Positions 1 to 9,588 are shown, counted from the first letter of the stretch. The stretch: 64,000 bases of DNA from Janthinobacterium lividum (GCF_034424625.1 NZ_CP139976.1:806001-870000), one strand, 5' to 3'. Notes: a model not told the origin generated them from the letters alone. A program made the numbers and translations.

Positions 1-1599
1 CAATTCCGGCACCACTTCGGCCGCGCCCGCCTTCTTCAGCTGGTCGAGGTCGGTATCGTCGTGGCTGCGCACGATGACGGGTAGGGTTGGCGCCATTTCG
101 TTGAGCAAATGCAATAACTTCAGTGCCGAAGGCGTATTCGCATACGTGATCACCACGGCGCTGGCCCGGTAGATGCCGGCCGCCACCAGGCTTTCGCGCC
201 GGCCTGCGTCGCCATACGAGACATGGGCGCCGGCCAGCTGCGCTTCCTGCACCCGTTCCGGGTCCAGGTCCAGCGCGTGGTATTCGATCTTTTCTTCCGC
301 TAGCAGGGTGGCCAGGCTTTGTCCGCTGCGCCCGAAGCCGGCGATCAGCACGTGTTTCTGCGACGCCATGGTGCGCGTGGCGATCTTGGTCAGCGCCAAC
401 GATTGCATCATCCAGTCGTTGGCCGCCAGTTTCATGACGATGGCGTCGGACTTGGCGATGAGGAAGGGCGCCACCAGCATCGACAGCACCATCGACGCCA
501 GCACCACCTGCACGACGAACGGGTCCATCAGCTTGATGCCGCCAGCCAGGTTCAGCAGCACGAAGCCGAACTCGCCCGCCTGCGCCAGTCCCAGCCCCGT
601 GCGCAGGGCCACGCCGTTGCTGGAGCCGAACAGCCGGGCCAGCCCCGCGATCAGGGCGAATTTGAGCAGCACGGGGCCGCACAGCAGCAGCAGGACGAGC
701 CACCAGTTCTCAAACACCACACGGATATTGAGCAGCATGCCGACGGTGATGAAGAACAGGCCCAGCAGCACGTCGCGGAAGGGCTTGATATCCTCTTCCA
801 CCTGGTGCTTGAATTCCGTCTCGGAAATGAGCATGCCAGCAACAAACGCTCCCAGGGCCAGCGACAGTCCTGCCCGTTCCGTGATCCAGGCCGCGCCCAG
901 GGTAATCAGGAGCAGGTTGAGCATGAATAACTCTTGCGAGCGGCGTTTGGCGACGATGGTCAGCCAGCCGCGCACCAGCTTCTGGCCGATGAAAAGCAGC
1001 AAGATCAGCACCACCAGGGCCTTGCCGCCGGCCCAGGCCAGGGTTTCGGCCAGGTTGTCCGAATCGCGCGTGAGGGCGGGAATGAGGATCAGCAGGGGCA
1101 CGACGGCCAAGTCCTGGAACAGCAAAATACCGATGATCTTGCGGCCGTGTTCGCTTTCGAGTTCCAGCCGTTCCGTGAGCATTTTCGAGACGATGGCCGT
1201 CGACGACATGGCCAGCGCGCCGCCCAGGGCGAAGGCGGCTTGCCAGCTCAGGTGGATGTAGGCGGACAGGTAATGTCCGACGAACCAGCCGAAGAAGACG
1301 GTGGCGATGATGGTGGTGACCACCTGCGCCATGCCAAGGCCGAAGACGATGCGCCGCATGGCGAGGAACTTGGGCAGGGAAAACTCGAGCCCGATGGAAA
1401 ACATCAGGAAGACGACGCCGAATTCGGCCAGGGTGTGGCTGGCCTCGTTTTCCGCCGCCAGGCCCAGCGCGTGGGGGCCGATGACGATGCCGACGGCCAG
1501 GTAGCCCAGCATGGGCGGCAAATGCAACATTCTGAAAGCGACCACGCCCAGCACGGCGCTGCCGAGTAACATCAGGGTCAGTTCAAGCGAGGAAAACAT
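1..1599 (-). CDS. Kef-type K+/H+ antiporter (CPA2 family), 3' end cut by window
   Basis: The minus-strand reading frame starts with ATG at 1599 and runs off the left edge. The visible part is about 530 residues. It has a series of hydrophobic segments typical of the CPA2 sodium/hydrogen exchanger domain in the first 380 or so residues. A cytoplasmic RCK/TrkA-N domain follows, with the nucleotide-binding glycine motif GFGRSGQSLA and an acidic residue about 20 residues later. This is the architecture of KefB/KefC, which exchange K+ for H+ and are gated by ligand binding to the RCK domain. KefB and KefC cannot be told apart here, and no ancillary KefF/KefG is visible. It is divergent from kdsD, with an 84-bp gap holding both promoters. 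Confidence 0.85.
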   Translation of the reverse strand, partial: MFSSLELTLMLLGSAVLGVVAFRMLHLPPMLGYLAVGIVIGPHALGLAAENEASHTLAEFGVVFLMFSIGLEFSLPKFLAMRRIVFGLGMAQVVTTIIATVFFGWFVGHYLSAYIHLSWQAAFALGGALAMSSTAIVSKMLTERLELESEHGRKIIGILLFQDLAVVPLLILIPALTRDSDNLAETLAWAGGKALVVLILLLFIGQKLVRGWLTIVAKRRSQELFMLNLLLITLGAAWITERAGLSLALGAFVAGMLISETEFKHQVEEDIKPFRDVLLGLFFITVGMLLNIRVVFENWWLVLLLLCGPVLLKFALIAGLARLFGSSNGVALRTGLGLAQAGEFGFVLLNLAGGIKLMDPFVVQVVLASMVLSMLVAPFLIAKSDAIVMKLAANDWMMQSLALTKIATRTMASQKHVLIAGFGRSGQSLATLLAEEKIEYHALDLDPERVQEAQLAGAHVSYGDAGRRESLVAAGIYRASAVVITYANTPSALKLLHLLNEMAPTLPVIVRSHDDTDLDQLKKAGAAEVVPEL

Positions 1600-1671
1600 G
1601 GGTTGCCCGGTGCGGTCAATGGAAATCGTTGTTTGTTGTGACTGGCAAGTTTTTTGCTTTCCTAATTCGTT

Positions 1672-1677
1672 TATACT
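1672..1677 (+). promoter_or_regulatory. -10-like element TATACT, six bases before the kdsD start
   Basis: TATACT stands exactly six bases before the ATG at 1684, and no purine-rich ribosome binding site lies between them. No good -35 is seen 16-18 bp upstream. If this is the promoter, transcription would begin at or next to the start codon and the kdsD mRNA would be leaderless, unless a later ATG (1708 or 1732) is used. Confidence 0.4.
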
Positions 1678-1683
1678 TTGGGC

Positions 1684-2718
1684 ATGAGTGTAACCCATGA
1701 AAAAACAATGCTGAAAGCTTTTGATCGAATTGACATGCAAGCGACGACCGAGCGCGCCGTCGCGCTGGCCCGCACCACCTTGCAGATCGAGTCCGACGCC
1801 ATCGTTGCGCTGCACGCGCGCCTGGCCACGGACGACAGCGTGGGCCGCGCCGTGGCGATGTTGTTGCAATGCAAAGGAAGAGTCGTCGTCTCCGGCATTG
1901 GCAAATCCGGCCATATCGCGCGCAAGATTGCCGCCACCCTCGCTTCCACCGGCACGCCGGCCCTGTTCGTGCATCCGGCCGAAGCGGCCCATGGCGACCT
2001 GGGCATGGTCACTTCGGAAGATGCTTTTATTGCCATATCGTACTCCGGCGAATCGTCGGAACTGATGGCCATCATGCCCGTCGTCAAGCGCATGGGTGGC
2101 GTGCTGATTTCCATGACGGGCAAGCCGAATTCGAGTCTGGCGCAATTGGCCGACGTGCACCTGGATATTTCTGTTGAGAAAGAAGCCTGTCCGCTGAATC
2201 TGGCGCCGACGGCCAGCACCACCGTCACTCTGGCCCTGGGCGACGCGCTGGCCGTGGCCTTGCTCGACTTGCGCGGCTTCAAGGAAGAAGATTTCGCCCG
2301 CTCGCACCCGGGCGGCGCCCTGGGCCGTCGCCTGCTCACGCACGTGCATGATGTCATGCGCAGCGGCGAACGCGTGCCGAAAGTACCCGTGCAGGCTTCC
2401 TTGCTGCAGGCGCTGGAAGAAATGACGAAAAAAGGCATGGGCATGACGGCCGTCGTCGACGCGGACAACCGTCCCGTGGGCGTGTTTACGGATGGCGACT
2501 TGCGCCGCATGTTCGAGCGCGTGCAGGATTTCACGCAAGTGGCGATCCGCGACGTCATGCATGCGCAGCCGCGCAGCATCGCGCCCGAACGCCTGGCCGT
2601 GGACGCCGTGGCCGTGATGGAGCAGTTCCGCATCAACCAGATGCTGGTCGTCGATGCCGACGGCAAACTGGTGGGCGCGCTGCATATCCATGATCTGACG
2701 CAAGCGAAGGTGATCTGA
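1684..2718 (+). CDS. kdsD: D-arabinose 5-phosphate isomerase
   Basis: The 344-residue product converts ribulose 5-phosphate to arabinose 5-phosphate, the first step of Kdo synthesis for lipopolysaccharide. An N-terminal SIS domain carries GIGKSGHIARK and the segment around FVHPAEAAHGDLGM, then SHPGGALGR. Two CBS domains follow, each with a G-V-F-T-D-G-D-L or D-G-K-L type motif. This is the KpsF/GutQ/KdsD layout, and E. coli KdsD has 328 residues. The start is uncertain: 1684, 1708 and 1732 are in-frame ATGs, none has a clear ribosome binding site, and the last gives exactly 328 residues. It overlaps kdsC by one base (TGATG). Confidence 0.93.
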   Translation: MSVTHEKTMLKAFDRIDMQATTERAVALARTTLQIESDAIVALHARLATDDSVGRAVAMLLQCKGRVVVSGIGKSGHIARKIAATLASTGTPALFVHPAEAAHGDLGMVTSEDAFIAISYSGESSELMAIMPVVKRMGGVLISMTGKPNSSLAQLADVHLDISVEKEACPLNLAPTASTTVTLALGDALAVALLDLRGFKEEDFARSHPGGALGRRLLTHVHDVMRSGERVPKVPVQASLLQALEEMTKKGMGMTAVVDADNRPVGVFTDGDLRRMFERVQDFTQVAIRDVMHAQPRSIAPERLAVDAVAVMEQFRINQMLVVDADGKLVGALHIHDLTQAKVI

Positions 2719-3251
2719 TGGATAGCGTCGCGGACAACCTGGCCCGCGCGGCCAAGGTCAAACTGATGATCTTTGACGTCGATGGCGTGCTCACCGACGG
2801 CAGCCTGCATTTCGGCCCGGACGGCGAGATGATGAAAACGTTTAATGTGTATGATGGCCTGGGCATCAAGCTGCTGCAGGAATCGGGCGTGCAGACGGCC
2901 ATCATCAGCGCGCGCCGCTCGCCCATCACGGCGCGCCGCGCGCAAGACCTGGGCATTACCCACGTGCACCAGGGCGGCCACGACAAGCTGACGCCGTTTC
3001 GCGAACTGCTGACGCTGACGGGCTTGACGGAAGAGCAATGCGGCTATATCGGCGACGACGTCATCGATGCGCCCATCCTGAAACGCGTCGGCTTTGCCGT
3101 CAGCGTGCCGGGCGGACGCCCGGAAGTGCAGGGCCTGGCCCACCATGTGACGCAGGCCGGCGGCGGCCGCGGCGCGGTGCGCGAGATCTGCGAATTCCTG
3201 CTGCGTGCCCAGGACAATTATGCGCGCGTCATGGCGCCGTTCCTGGAGTGA
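2718..3251 (+). CDS. kdsC: 3-deoxy-D-manno-octulosonate 8-phosphate phosphatase
   Basis: This 177-residue HAD-superfamily phosphatase removes phosphate from Kdo 8-phosphate. Motif I is FDVDGVLTDG (about residues 18-27), with the nucleophile Asp and the acid/base Asp. Motif II is ISARRS, and the late motif GDDVIDAPIL holds the Mg-binding Asp pair. The short length with no cap domain fits tetrameric KdsC. Its ATG overlaps the kdsD stop codon, so the two are translationally coupled. It sits upstream of lptC, as in E. coli and most beta/gammaproteobacteria. Confidence 0.95.
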   Translation: MDSVADNLARAAKVKLMIFDVDGVLTDGSLHFGPDGEMMKTFNVYDGLGIKLLQESGVQTAIISARRSPITARRAQDLGITHVHQGGHDKLTPFRELLTLTGLTEEQCGYIGDDVIDAPILKRVGFAVSVPGGRPEVQGLAHHVTQAGGGRGAVREICEFLLRAQDNYARVMAPFLE

Positions 3252-3293
3252 GGCGCGCCGCCTCGCCAGTGACATTTGAAAGAGTGAAGCCCT

Positions 3294-3905
3294 ATGCGTA
3301 AGCCAGGAGGCGCCCATCGCTGGCGCATGATTTTTACCGTGCTGGGCGCGGTTGTTGTCGCGCTGGGCAGCTTTTGGCTGCTCGAGGTGATGAACAAGAA
3401 TAGCCAGGACATCACGGCCAGCAAGCATCTGGATGAGCCCGACTATTTCATTACCAATTTCAGCCTGGTGCGCATGGACTTGACGGGAAAACCCAGCTAT
3501 ATCGTGTCGGGCACCAAGCTCACGCATTATCCGCTCGACGATTCGTCCGATATCGACCGGCCCTTCGTGCGCAAGCTCACGCCAGGCATGCCACCGATGA
3601 ACATGAATGCGGAACTGGCGCATATCGACCAGGACAATACCCGGCTGCAACTGCACCGCAATGTCGTGATCGACCGCGTGGCCAGTCCGAAGGCGCAAAA
3701 CCTGACAGTCAAGACGGAAGCGCTGACGGTGTTCCCGGATGAGGAAAGAATGGAAACGGACGTGCCTGTCGATATCCTGACGGGCACCTCGCGCCTCAAT
3801 GGCATCGGCATGAAAGCCAATAACGCCACCGGCGTGGTGGAAGTGCAGAATGCGCTGCGCATGGTCCTCCCGCCGAAACCGCGCCCGGCCGCGGCGGCAA
3901 AATGA
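3294..3905 (+). CDS. lptC: LPS export protein LptC
   Basis: The 203-residue protein has one N-terminal membrane anchor (about residues 12-33) followed by a periplasmic beta-jellyroll region, as in LptC. LptC receives lipopolysaccharide from LptB2FG in the inner membrane and passes it to LptA. Sequence conservation is modest, as usual for the family. The call rests on length, the single anchor, the segment DYFITNFSLVRMDLTGKPSY typical of the family, and position between kdsC and lptA. The start ATG follows GAAAGAGTGAAG, a usable ribosome binding site. Confidence 0.88.
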   Translation: MRKPGGAHRWRMIFTVLGAVVVALGSFWLLEVMNKNSQDITASKHLDEPDYFITNFSLVRMDLTGKPSYIVSGTKLTHYPLDDSSDIDRPFVRKLTPGMPPMNMNAELAHIDQDNTRLQLHRNVVIDRVASPKAQNLTVKTEALTVFPDEERMETDVPVDILTGTSRLNGIGMKANNATGVVEVQNALRMVLPPKPRPAAAAK

Positions 3906-3930
3906 CAGAATGAAACAAGGAAACCATACT

Positions 3931-4512
3931 ATGAAGAACATCTTGCTGTTGACCGTATTTTCCCTGGCCATCATGGGCGTGGCGCATGCCGAGAAGGCCG
4001 ATTCCGAGAAGGAAGCCGTCATCACGGCACGCAGTGGCCACGTCGATGACATCAAGCAGGTGCGCACCCTGACGGGCGACGTCGTGCTGGTCAAGGGGAC
4101 CCTGACCATGAAGGCGGGTCGCGCCGTGATCACGGAAGATCCGCAAGGCTACCAGTTCATTACCTTCTGGGCCGATCCCGGCAAGCTCGCCACCTTCCGC
4201 CAGAAGCGCGATGGCGCGGGCGACCTGTGGGTGGAAGGCGAAGCGGAGCGCGTGGAATACGACAACAAGACGGAAGTGGTGAAACTGTTTTCCAGGGCCA
4301 AGCTGACGCGCCTGGAAGGCACGAAAGTGACCGACGTGGCCAATGGCGCCTTCATCTCGTATGACAGCCGCAAGGAAGTGTTTGCGATGGAAAATTCCAA
4401 CAGCGGCACCAGCACCCCGGATGGCGGCAGCGTGCGCATGGTGATCCAGCCGAAAACCAAGGCACCGGCGGCGGAGAAAGCGCCGGCCACGCCCGCGCCA
4501 GGAAAGAAATAA
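3931..4512 (+). CDS. lptA: LPS transport periplasmic protein LptA
   Basis: The 193-residue protein begins with a signal peptide ([20 protein letters not shown], cleaved before EKAD). An OstA/LptA beta-jellyroll domain spans roughly residues 28-160, and the C-terminal tail is low in complexity and rich in Pro, Ala and Lys. LptA polymerises across the periplasm as the bridge carrying lipopolysaccharide to LptD. An earlier in-frame start at 3850 exists, but the ATG at 3931 follows ACAAGGAAACC and gives an intact signal peptide, so it is preferred. The stop overlaps the lptB start (TAATG). Confidence 0.92.
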   Translation: MKNILLLTVFSLAIMGVAHAEKADSEKEAVITARSGHVDDIKQVRTLTGDVVLVKGTLTMKAGRAVITEDPQGYQFITFWADPGKLATFRQKRDGAGDLWVEGEAERVEYDNKTEVVKLFSRAKLTRLEGTKVTDVANGAFISYDSRKEVFAMENSNSGTSTPDGGSVRMVIQPKTKAPAAEKAPATPAPGKK

Positions 4513-5267
4513 TGGACAATACTCGTTGCGGCAGCACCCTGATCGTTCGCGGGCTGCAAAAAACCTATGGTAAGCGGCAAGTCGTGCATGATGTCTCGCT
4601 GCAAGTCGAATGCGGCGAAGTGGTGGGTTTGCTGGGCCCGAACGGCGCCGGCAAGACCACCTCGTTCTACATGATCGTCGGCCTGGTGCCGTCCGATGGC
4701 GGCAGCATCGATATCAGCGGCGTGGACATCTCCAGCCTGCCGATCCACCGCCGCGCGCAGATGGGCCTGTCCTACCTGCCGCAGGAAGCGTCCGTCTTCC
4801 GCAAGCTGACGGTGGAAGACAATATCCGCGCCGTGCTGGAAATTCAGACCGTCGAAGGCCGTCCGCTGACGAAGGCCGAGATCGAGGTGCGCCTGGATAA
4901 ATTGCTGGCTGACTTGCAGATTGAAAAGCTGCGCGAGAATCAGGCCCTGTCCCTGTCCGGTGGCGAGCGCCGCCGCGTGGAAATCGCCCGCGCGCTGGCC
5001 ACCGATCCCCGTTTCGTGCTGCTCGACGAACCGTTTGCCGGCGTCGATCCGATCGCCGTGATCGAGATCCAGCGCATCGTGCGTTTCTTGAAGGAGCGCA
5101 ATATCGGCGTGCTGATCACCGATCATAATGTGCGCGAGACGCTGGGTATCTGCGATCGTGCCTACATCATCAACCAGGGCTCGGTACTGGCGTCGGGACG
5201 CCCCGACGACATCATCGCGAACGAGTCGGTACGCCGGGTCTATCTGGGCGAACACTTCCGCATGTAA
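4512..5267 (+). CDS. lptB: LPS export ABC transporter ATP-binding protein LptB
   Basis: This 251-residue ABC ATPase powers lipopolysaccharide extraction from the inner membrane together with LptF and LptG, which are not in this window. Walker A is GPNGAGKT (residues 42-49). The Q-loop region reads [15 protein letters not shown], the signature is [10 protein letters not shown], Walker B is [12 protein letters not shown], and the switch His lies in [10 protein letters not shown]. The [15 protein letters not shown] segment is typical of LptB rather than amino-acid transporter ATPases. It overlaps lptA by one base and is followed after four bases by rpoN. Confidence 0.97.
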   Translation: MDNTRCGSTLIVRGLQKTYGKRQVVHDVSLQVECGEVVGLLGPNGAGKTTSFYMIVGLVPSDGGSIDISGVDISSLPIHRRAQMGLSYLPQEASVFRKLTVEDNIRAVLEIQTVEGRPLTKAEIEVRLDKLLADLQIEKLRENQALSLSGGERRRVEIARALATDPRFVLLDEPFAGVDPIAVIEIQRIVRFLKERNIGVLITDHNVRETLGICDRAYIINQGSVLASGRPDDIIANESVRRVYLGEHFRM

Positions 5268-5271
5268 GCCA

Positions 5272-6750
5272 ATGAAACAATCATTGCAGCTGCGCACTTC
5301 GCAGCACCTGGCACTGACGCCGCAGTTGCAGCAATCGATACGCCTGTTGCAATTGTCTACCCTGGAATTGCATCAGGAACTAGAGCAATTGCTGACGGAC
5401 AATCCCTTGCTCGAGCGCCTCGATGATCCGCTCGACCGCTCGCTGCGCCTGCTGTCCGATGGCGCCTTGAGTTCCACGGCAGCGCCGGCCGAAGCGCCGC
5501 CCCAGCCGCCAGGCCAGGAAGCGCCCACAGCGCCGGCCGAAGCGGAAACCTTTGACGGCGATGCCGGCGAGGGTCCTGCCGCCGCGGATGGCGGCGACAG
5601 CGACTGGAGCGAGGCGAGCCGCGGCAAGGCGCCCGACGACGAGGATTCGCGCCCGCAACTGGAGGCCCATCACTGTACCCTGCGCGAACACCTGATGGAG
5701 CAGATGCGCGTGACGGTACTCGAATTGCGCGACCGCGCGCTGGTCGAGCTGATCATCGATGCGCTCGACGACAATGGCTACCTGGAAGAGTCGCTCGACG
5801 ACATCCTGGCGCGCCTGCCGGAAGAGCTGGAAATCGACGCTGACGAGATGCGCACGGCCTTGTCTCTCTTGCAAAGTTTCGATCCGCCCGGCGTGGGCGC
5901 GCGCAATGCCTCCGAATGCCTGGCGCTGCAAATCAAGCGTTTGCCGCACATCGCCATGGTGACGCGCCGCATGGCCCTCGTCATCGTGGAAAAGCACCTG
6001 GCCTGGTTTGCCCAGCGCGATTTCAACAAGCTGAAAAAAGCCCTCGATTGCGACGATGAAGACTTGCGCGAAGCGCAGACGGTGATTCGCCAGTGCAATC
6101 CGCATCCGGGCGCCGTGTTCGCCTCGGACGTGTCCGATTACGTGGTGCCCGACGTCGTCGTCAAGCGCGCGCGCAATGGCTGGCAAGTCACGCTGAACAA
6201 CGATGTCATGCCGCGCCTGCGCGTCAATGCCATGTACGCCAACTTGCTCAAGCAGGGCAAGGGCGAGGGCGCCATGGGCGCACAGTTGCAGGAAGCCAAG
6301 TGGCTGATCAAGAATATGCGCCAGCGCTTCGACACGATCCTGCGCGTGGCGCAGGCGATAGTAGAAAGACAAAAGAACTTTTTCTCGCATGGGGCCGTTG
6401 CCATGCGTCCCCTTGTGCTCCGTGAAATAGCTGATACACTGGGTTTACACGAGAGTACTATCTCGCGGGTAACAACTCAAAAGTACATGCTGACCCCGCA
6501 CGGCATGTTCGAGTTGAAATATTTCTTTGGTAGCCACGTCGCCACCGAAGCGGGGGGCGAAGCGTCATCGACGGCGATACGGGCATTGATCGTGCAACTG
6601 ACAGGAGCAGAAGACCCTAAAAATCCTTTATCCGACAGTAAGATTGCGGACATGCTGGGGGAACAAGGCATGGTGATTGCGCGACGTACTGTTGCCAAAT
6701 ACCGGGAAGCGTTGAAAATTCCGCCAGTGAGCCTGCGTAAGTGTTTGTAA
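5272..6750 (+). CDS. rpoN: RNA polymerase sigma-54 factor
   Basis: The 492-residue protein starts with the Gln/Leu-rich activator-interacting region ([17 protein letters not shown]). An acidic, Pro/Ala-rich linker follows (about residues 60-130), then the core-binding domain, a helix-turn-helix around [16 protein letters not shown], and the RpoN box [10 protein letters not shown] near residues 468-477. Sigma-54 needs AAA+ enhancer-binding proteins; none are encoded in the window. An upstream in-frame start exists, but the ATG at 5272 matches the universal MKQ-L-L start of the family. Position after lptB is the common proteobacterial arrangement. Confidence 0.97.
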   Translation: MKQSLQLRTSQHLALTPQLQQSIRLLQLSTLELHQELEQLLTDNPLLERLDDPLDRSLRLLSDGALSSTAAPAEAPPQPPGQEAPTAPAEAETFDGDAGEGPAAADGGDSDWSEASRGKAPDDEDSRPQLEAHHCTLREHLMEQMRVTVLELRDRALVELIIDALDDNGYLEESLDDILARLPEELEIDADEMRTALSLLQSFDPPGVGARNASECLALQIKRLPHIAMVTRRMALVIVEKHLAWFAQRDFNKLKKALDCDDEDLREAQTVIRQCNPHPGAVFASDVSDYVVPDVVVKRARNGWQVTLNNDVMPRLRVNAMYANLLKQGKGEGAMGAQLQEAKWLIKNMRQRFDTILRVAQAIVERQKNFFSHGAVAMRPLVLREIADTLGLHESTISRVTTQKYMLTPHGMFELKYFFGSHVATEAGGEASSTAIRALIVQLTGAEDPKNPLSDSKIADMLGEQGMVIARRTVAKYREALKIPPVSLRKCL

Positions 6751-6819
6751 GTTTTTTTCGGTTCCTCTGCGGGCCGGATAGGATGGACCGCACGAACCCG
6801 ATCATCTTTAGGAGTGTGT

Positions 6820-7182
6820 ATGAATCTCACCATCAGCGGACATCATCTCGAAGTGACACCAGCCATCCGTGAATACGTACAAACGAAGCTGGAGCGCGTG
6901 AAACGTCATTTCGATCAAGTCATCGATATCGCCGTGATTCTGACCGTGGATAACCTCAAAGAGAAAGAAAAACGTCAAAAGGCTGAAGTCAACCTGCGTT
7001 TGAGCGGCAAGACTGTCTATGTGGAAAGCTTGGCGCACGACCTGTACGCCGCGATCGATACCCTGATCGACAAGCTCGATAGGCAAGTGATGAAATACAA
7101 AACCAAAGTGCAAGGGCACGGTAAAGAGGCGATCAAGCATCTGCCAGACAACTCCGAGGAAGAAGCCGTCGTCGCCGTCTAA
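6820..7182 (+). CDS. hpf: ribosome hibernation-promoting factor, short form
   Basis: The 120-residue protein is an HPF/YfiA-type factor: [20 protein letters not shown] at the N terminus, a basic central region, and [22 protein letters not shown]. It binds the 30S decoding region in stationary phase and stops translation. It lacks the extra C-terminal dimerisation domain of long HPF, so it is the short form. The start ATG at 6820 follows an AGGAG site five bases upstream. It lies downstream of rpoN as in other proteobacteria, but here ptsN does not follow on the same strand. Confidence 0.93.
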   Translation: MNLTISGHHLEVTPAIREYVQTKLERVKRHFDQVIDIAVILTVDNLKEKEKRQKAEVNLRLSGKTVYVESLAHDLYAAIDTLIDKLDRQVMKYKTKVQGHGKEAIKHLPDNSEEEAVVAV

Positions 7183-7215
7183 GGCCACCCGCTTCCAGCA
7201 GTTGTGATCAACTAA

Positions 7216-7240
7216 GGGCGCACATCTTGCGCCCTTTTTT
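7216..7240 (+). terminator. intrinsic terminator after hpf
   Basis: A 7-bp GC-rich stem, GGGCGCA (7216-7222) pairing with TGCGCCC (7228-7234), has a 5-base loop and is followed by six T. It ends the kdsD-to-hpf transcription unit 34 bases after the hpf stop. Confidence 0.85.
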
Positions 7241-7317
7241 GCGCCTGGACCTTTTGAGCGCAATGTTCGCCGCGCAGGGGCTAAAATGTTTGCACTTTCA
7301 CTTCTTTCCTGCCTGCC

Positions 7318-8403
7318 ATGAGCGACTTCGTCCAGACTTCCATCCGCAACCGCACGGGCCATATCGTGCTCGACCGTCCGAAAGCCTTGAATTCCCTGTC
7401 GCTGGAGATGGTGCGCGCCCTGAGCGCGGCCCTGCTGGCCTGGCGCGACGATCCGCAGGTGGACGCCGTGGTGATCCGCTCCAGCAGTGAAAAAGCCCTG
7501 TGCGCCGGCGGCGACATCCGTTTCTTTTACGATGCGGGCCTGGCCACGCCGCAAGGCGGCAGCGCCTTGCTGGAGGATTTCTTTACGGAAGAATACGCTT
7601 TAAACCATGTTATTCATTTCTATCCGAAACCGTATATTGCCGTGATGGATGGCGTGGTGATGGGCGGCGGCATGGGCGTGGCGCAAGCCGGGCCCGGCAA
7701 CCGCCTGCGCATCGTGACGGGCCGCACGCGCATGGCCATGCCGGAAGTCAATATCGGCTTGTTTCCCGACGTGGGCGGCAGTTATTTTCTATCCCGCCTG
7801 GCCGGCCAGCTGGGCCTGTACCTGGGCTTGACGGGCTTGACGATCAACGCGGCCGATGCCCTGTACACGGGGCTGGCCGATGTCTACGTGCCTGAGGCGC
7901 AGATGGGGGCGCTGCTGGACCTGTTCGAATCGACGCGGGGAGATGCCTTGCCGGTGGCTATCAAGGCGCTGGCGGCGCCTTTCCAGGCCGAGGCGGGGGT
8001 GTCTCCCCTGGCCACGGCGCGCGCGGCGCTGGACCGCCATTTCGGCGCCCCTTCCGTGGCCGCCATCATGGCCTCGCTGGCGCAGGATGACAGCGCGTTC
8101 GCGGCCAAGGCGCTGGCGGCCATGCGCCTGCGTTCGCCCTTGATGATGTCGGTGACCCTGGAATTGCTGCAGCGGGGCGCCCACCTGGGCGTGGCCGATT
8201 GCCTGCGCCTGGAGCGCACGGTGGTGCGCCACAATTTCGAACATGGCGAAGTGCTTGAGGGCGTGCGCGCGCTGGTGGTCGACAAGGACAATGCACCGCG
8301 CTGGAACCCTGCCAGCCTGGACGACGTCGATGCGGCCATGGTGGCGCGCTTCTTTGCCACCGTCTGGCCAGCCGCGGCGCATCCGCTGCGCCACCTCGAC
8401 TAA
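7318..8403 (+). CDS. 3-hydroxyisobutyryl-CoA hydrolase-like (enoyl-CoA hydratase/isomerase family)
   Basis: The 361-residue protein belongs to the crotonase superfamily. It has an oxyanion-hole segment CAGGDIRFFYDAG (about residue 62), a second one at MDGVVMGGGMGVAQ, and the catalytic-region segment MPEVNIGLFPDVGGSYFLSRL. The length (about 360 rather than 260) and the GDIRFFYD and PDVGGSYFL motifs favour the 3-hydroxyisobutyryl-CoA hydrolase subgroup of valine degradation over a plain enoyl-CoA hydratase. It stands alone between the hpf terminator and the convergent rapZ gene. A TAAAAT hexamer at 7282-7287, 30 bases upstream, may be its -10 element. Confidence 0.82.
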   Translation: MSDFVQTSIRNRTGHIVLDRPKALNSLSLEMVRALSAALLAWRDDPQVDAVVIRSSSEKALCAGGDIRFFYDAGLATPQGGSALLEDFFTEEYALNHVIHFYPKPYIAVMDGVVMGGGMGVAQAGPGNRLRIVTGRTRMAMPEVNIGLFPDVGGSYFLSRLAGQLGLYLGLTGLTINAADALYTGLADVYVPEAQMGALLDLFESTRGDALPVAIKALAAPFQAEAGVSPLATARAALDRHFGAPSVAAIMASLAQDDSAFAAKALAAMRLRSPLMMSVTLELLQRGAHLGVADCLRLERTVVRHNFEHGEVLEGVRALVVDKDNAPRWNPASLDDVDAAMVARFFATVWPAAAHPLRHLD

Positions 8404-9267
8404 TTAGCTGCGTTCGCGGTGGCGCAGGACGACGCGTTCATTCGGGCCGAAATACTGCGCCAGCCGCTCCGCCATGTACACGGAGCGGTGCTGGCCGCCC
8501 GTGCAGCCCAGGGCCACCGTCAGGTAGCTGCGGTTGTCGGACTTGAATGACGGCAACCATTTCTCGATGAAGGCGCGGATGTCGGCCAGCAGTTCCAGCG
8601 CGCTCGGCTGCGCGTCGAGGAAGGCGATCACGGGCGCATCGCGGCCGTCGAGCGGGCGCAGCGCCAGGTCGTAATAGGGATTCGGCAAGGCCCGCACGTC
8701 GAAGACGAAATCGGCGTCCAGCGGCACGCCCAGCTTGAAGGCGAACGATTCGAAGAACAGGGTCAGCGGTGCGCGTTCGGAGGCGACGATATCCTTGATC
8801 CAGGCGCGCAGCTTGTTGGCGCTCAGTTCCGACGTGTCGATCACATGGCCCAGCTGTTCGATGGCTGACAGGCGTTCGCGTTCTTCCGAGATGCACTCGA
8901 TCAGCGTGCGGCGGCTGGCCGGATTCTGGTTCGGACGCAATTCGTGCGACAGCGGATGGCTGCGCCGCGTTTCCGAGAAGCGCGCCACCAGCGAATGCGT
9001 GGTGGCCGTCAAGAACATGACCTTGACGTCATGCCCCTGGTCGCGCAGCAGGGCCACATTGTGCGGCAGGCTGGTCAGCGACTCGGCGCTGCGCGCATCG
9101 ACGGCGACGGCCAGTTGCGGTGTACCTTCGTCGAGCAGGGTCTGCACCAGGCTGGGCAGCAAGGCCGGCGGCAGGTTGTCGACACAATAGTAGCCGGTAT
9201 CTTCCAGCACATTGAGCGCGACGGATTTACCGGAGCCGGATATTCCGGTGATAAGGACGATATGCAT
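8404..9267 (-). CDS. rapZ: RNase adapter protein RapZ
   Basis: The 287-residue P-loop protein has Walker A GISGSGKS at residues 8-15 and ends with the conserved C-terminal segment around [17 protein letters not shown]. In enterobacteria RapZ binds the small RNA GlmZ and directs RNase E to it; the function in betaproteobacteria is less certain. The start chosen is the ATG at 9267, which gives MHIVLITG just before Walker A; upstream residues look non-coding. The stop abuts that of the convergent 7318-8403 gene with no gap. Confidence 0.93.
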   Translation of the reverse strand: MHIVLITGISGSGKSVALNVLEDTGYYCVDNLPPALLPSLVQTLLDEGTPQLAVAVDARSAESLTSLPHNVALLRDQGHDVKVMFLTATTHSLVARFSETRRSHPLSHELRPNQNPASRRTLIECISEERERLSAIEQLGHVIDTSELSANKLRAWIKDIVASERAPLTLFFESFAFKLGVPLDADFVFDVRALPNPYYDLALRPLDGRDAPVIAFLDAQPSALELLADIRAFIEKWLPSFKSDNRSYLTVALGCTGGQHRSVYMAERLAQYFGPNERVVLRHRERS

Positions 9268-9273
9268 ACGCCG

Positions 9274-9279
9274 ATCATA
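9274..9279 (-). promoter_or_regulatory. -10-like TATGAT six bases before the rapZ start
   Basis: On the minus strand TATGAT is followed after six bases by the rapZ ATG, with no ribosome binding site between. It is one of several such arrangements in the window and suggests a leaderless rapZ transcript. Confidence 0.4.
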
Positions 9280-9381
9280 CAATAAAGATCGGCGCTCTGC
9301 TTCCAAGGCAATTATCTTTACAAATTATTGCAATTTGGAATGTGATATTGCCGGGATTGGCAGGGCGCTCTCGTCACGACC

Positions 9382-9479
9382 GTAGGTCGGCTTAGCGCGT
9401 CGCGCGTAAGCCGACACCGCGGCATGGGCCAACAATGTCGTCGGATTACGCACGGCGTTGCCGCGCTAATCCGACCTAC
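9382..9479. repeat. REP-like element: outer inverted repeat with two inner hairpins
   Basis: Outer arms GTAGGTCGG (9382-9390) and CCGACCTAC (9471-9479) are exact inverted repeats. Inside, GTCGGCTTA (9386-9394) pairs with TAAGCCGAC (9407-9415), and GTCGGATTA (9440-9448) pairs with TAATCCGAC (9467-9475). Two related hairpins in one unit resemble repetitive extragenic palindromes of the BIME type. Other copies in the genome cannot be checked from here. Confidence 0.65.
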
Positions 9480-9483
9480 TTGC

Positions 9484-9509
9484 TAATCGCCACTCATGGC
9501 GAGTCGTTG
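9484..9509. repeat. 26-bp direct repeat of the hprK 3' end, copy 1
   Basis: These 26 bases are identical to 9590-9615, which encode the last eight residues of HprK (QRLAMSGD) and all but one base of its stop codon. The copy lies 106 bp away, beyond the hprK stop in the direction of transcription. Confidence 0.85.
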
Positions 9510-9588
9510 GTGCAGCAGGGAATTCACGCAGCACAGCTGCGTGCCTGCGTAACGGTTCGCCCTTGCAAGGGCGAACTCCTTGGCAATA

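Larger units (their letters stand above)
9268..9588. other. rapZ-hprK intergenic region with repeat structure
   Basis: This 321-bp gap contains no gene. It holds, in order, the rapZ promoter-like hexamer, a REP-like double hairpin (9382-9479), a 26-bp copy of the hprK 3' end (9484-9509), a small hairpin (CACGCAGC-aca-GCTGCGTG, 9525-9543) and a perfect 20-bp palindrome (TTCGCCCTTGCAAGGGCGAA, 9558-9577). The gap separates rapZ from hprK on the same strand, so these hairpins may uncouple their expression. Confidence 0.7.

Noticed and set aside
173-1261. Long plus-strand open frames over the Kef antiporter
   Set aside because: They are antisense shadows. The minus-strand frame has clear transporter and RCK motifs over the same region.
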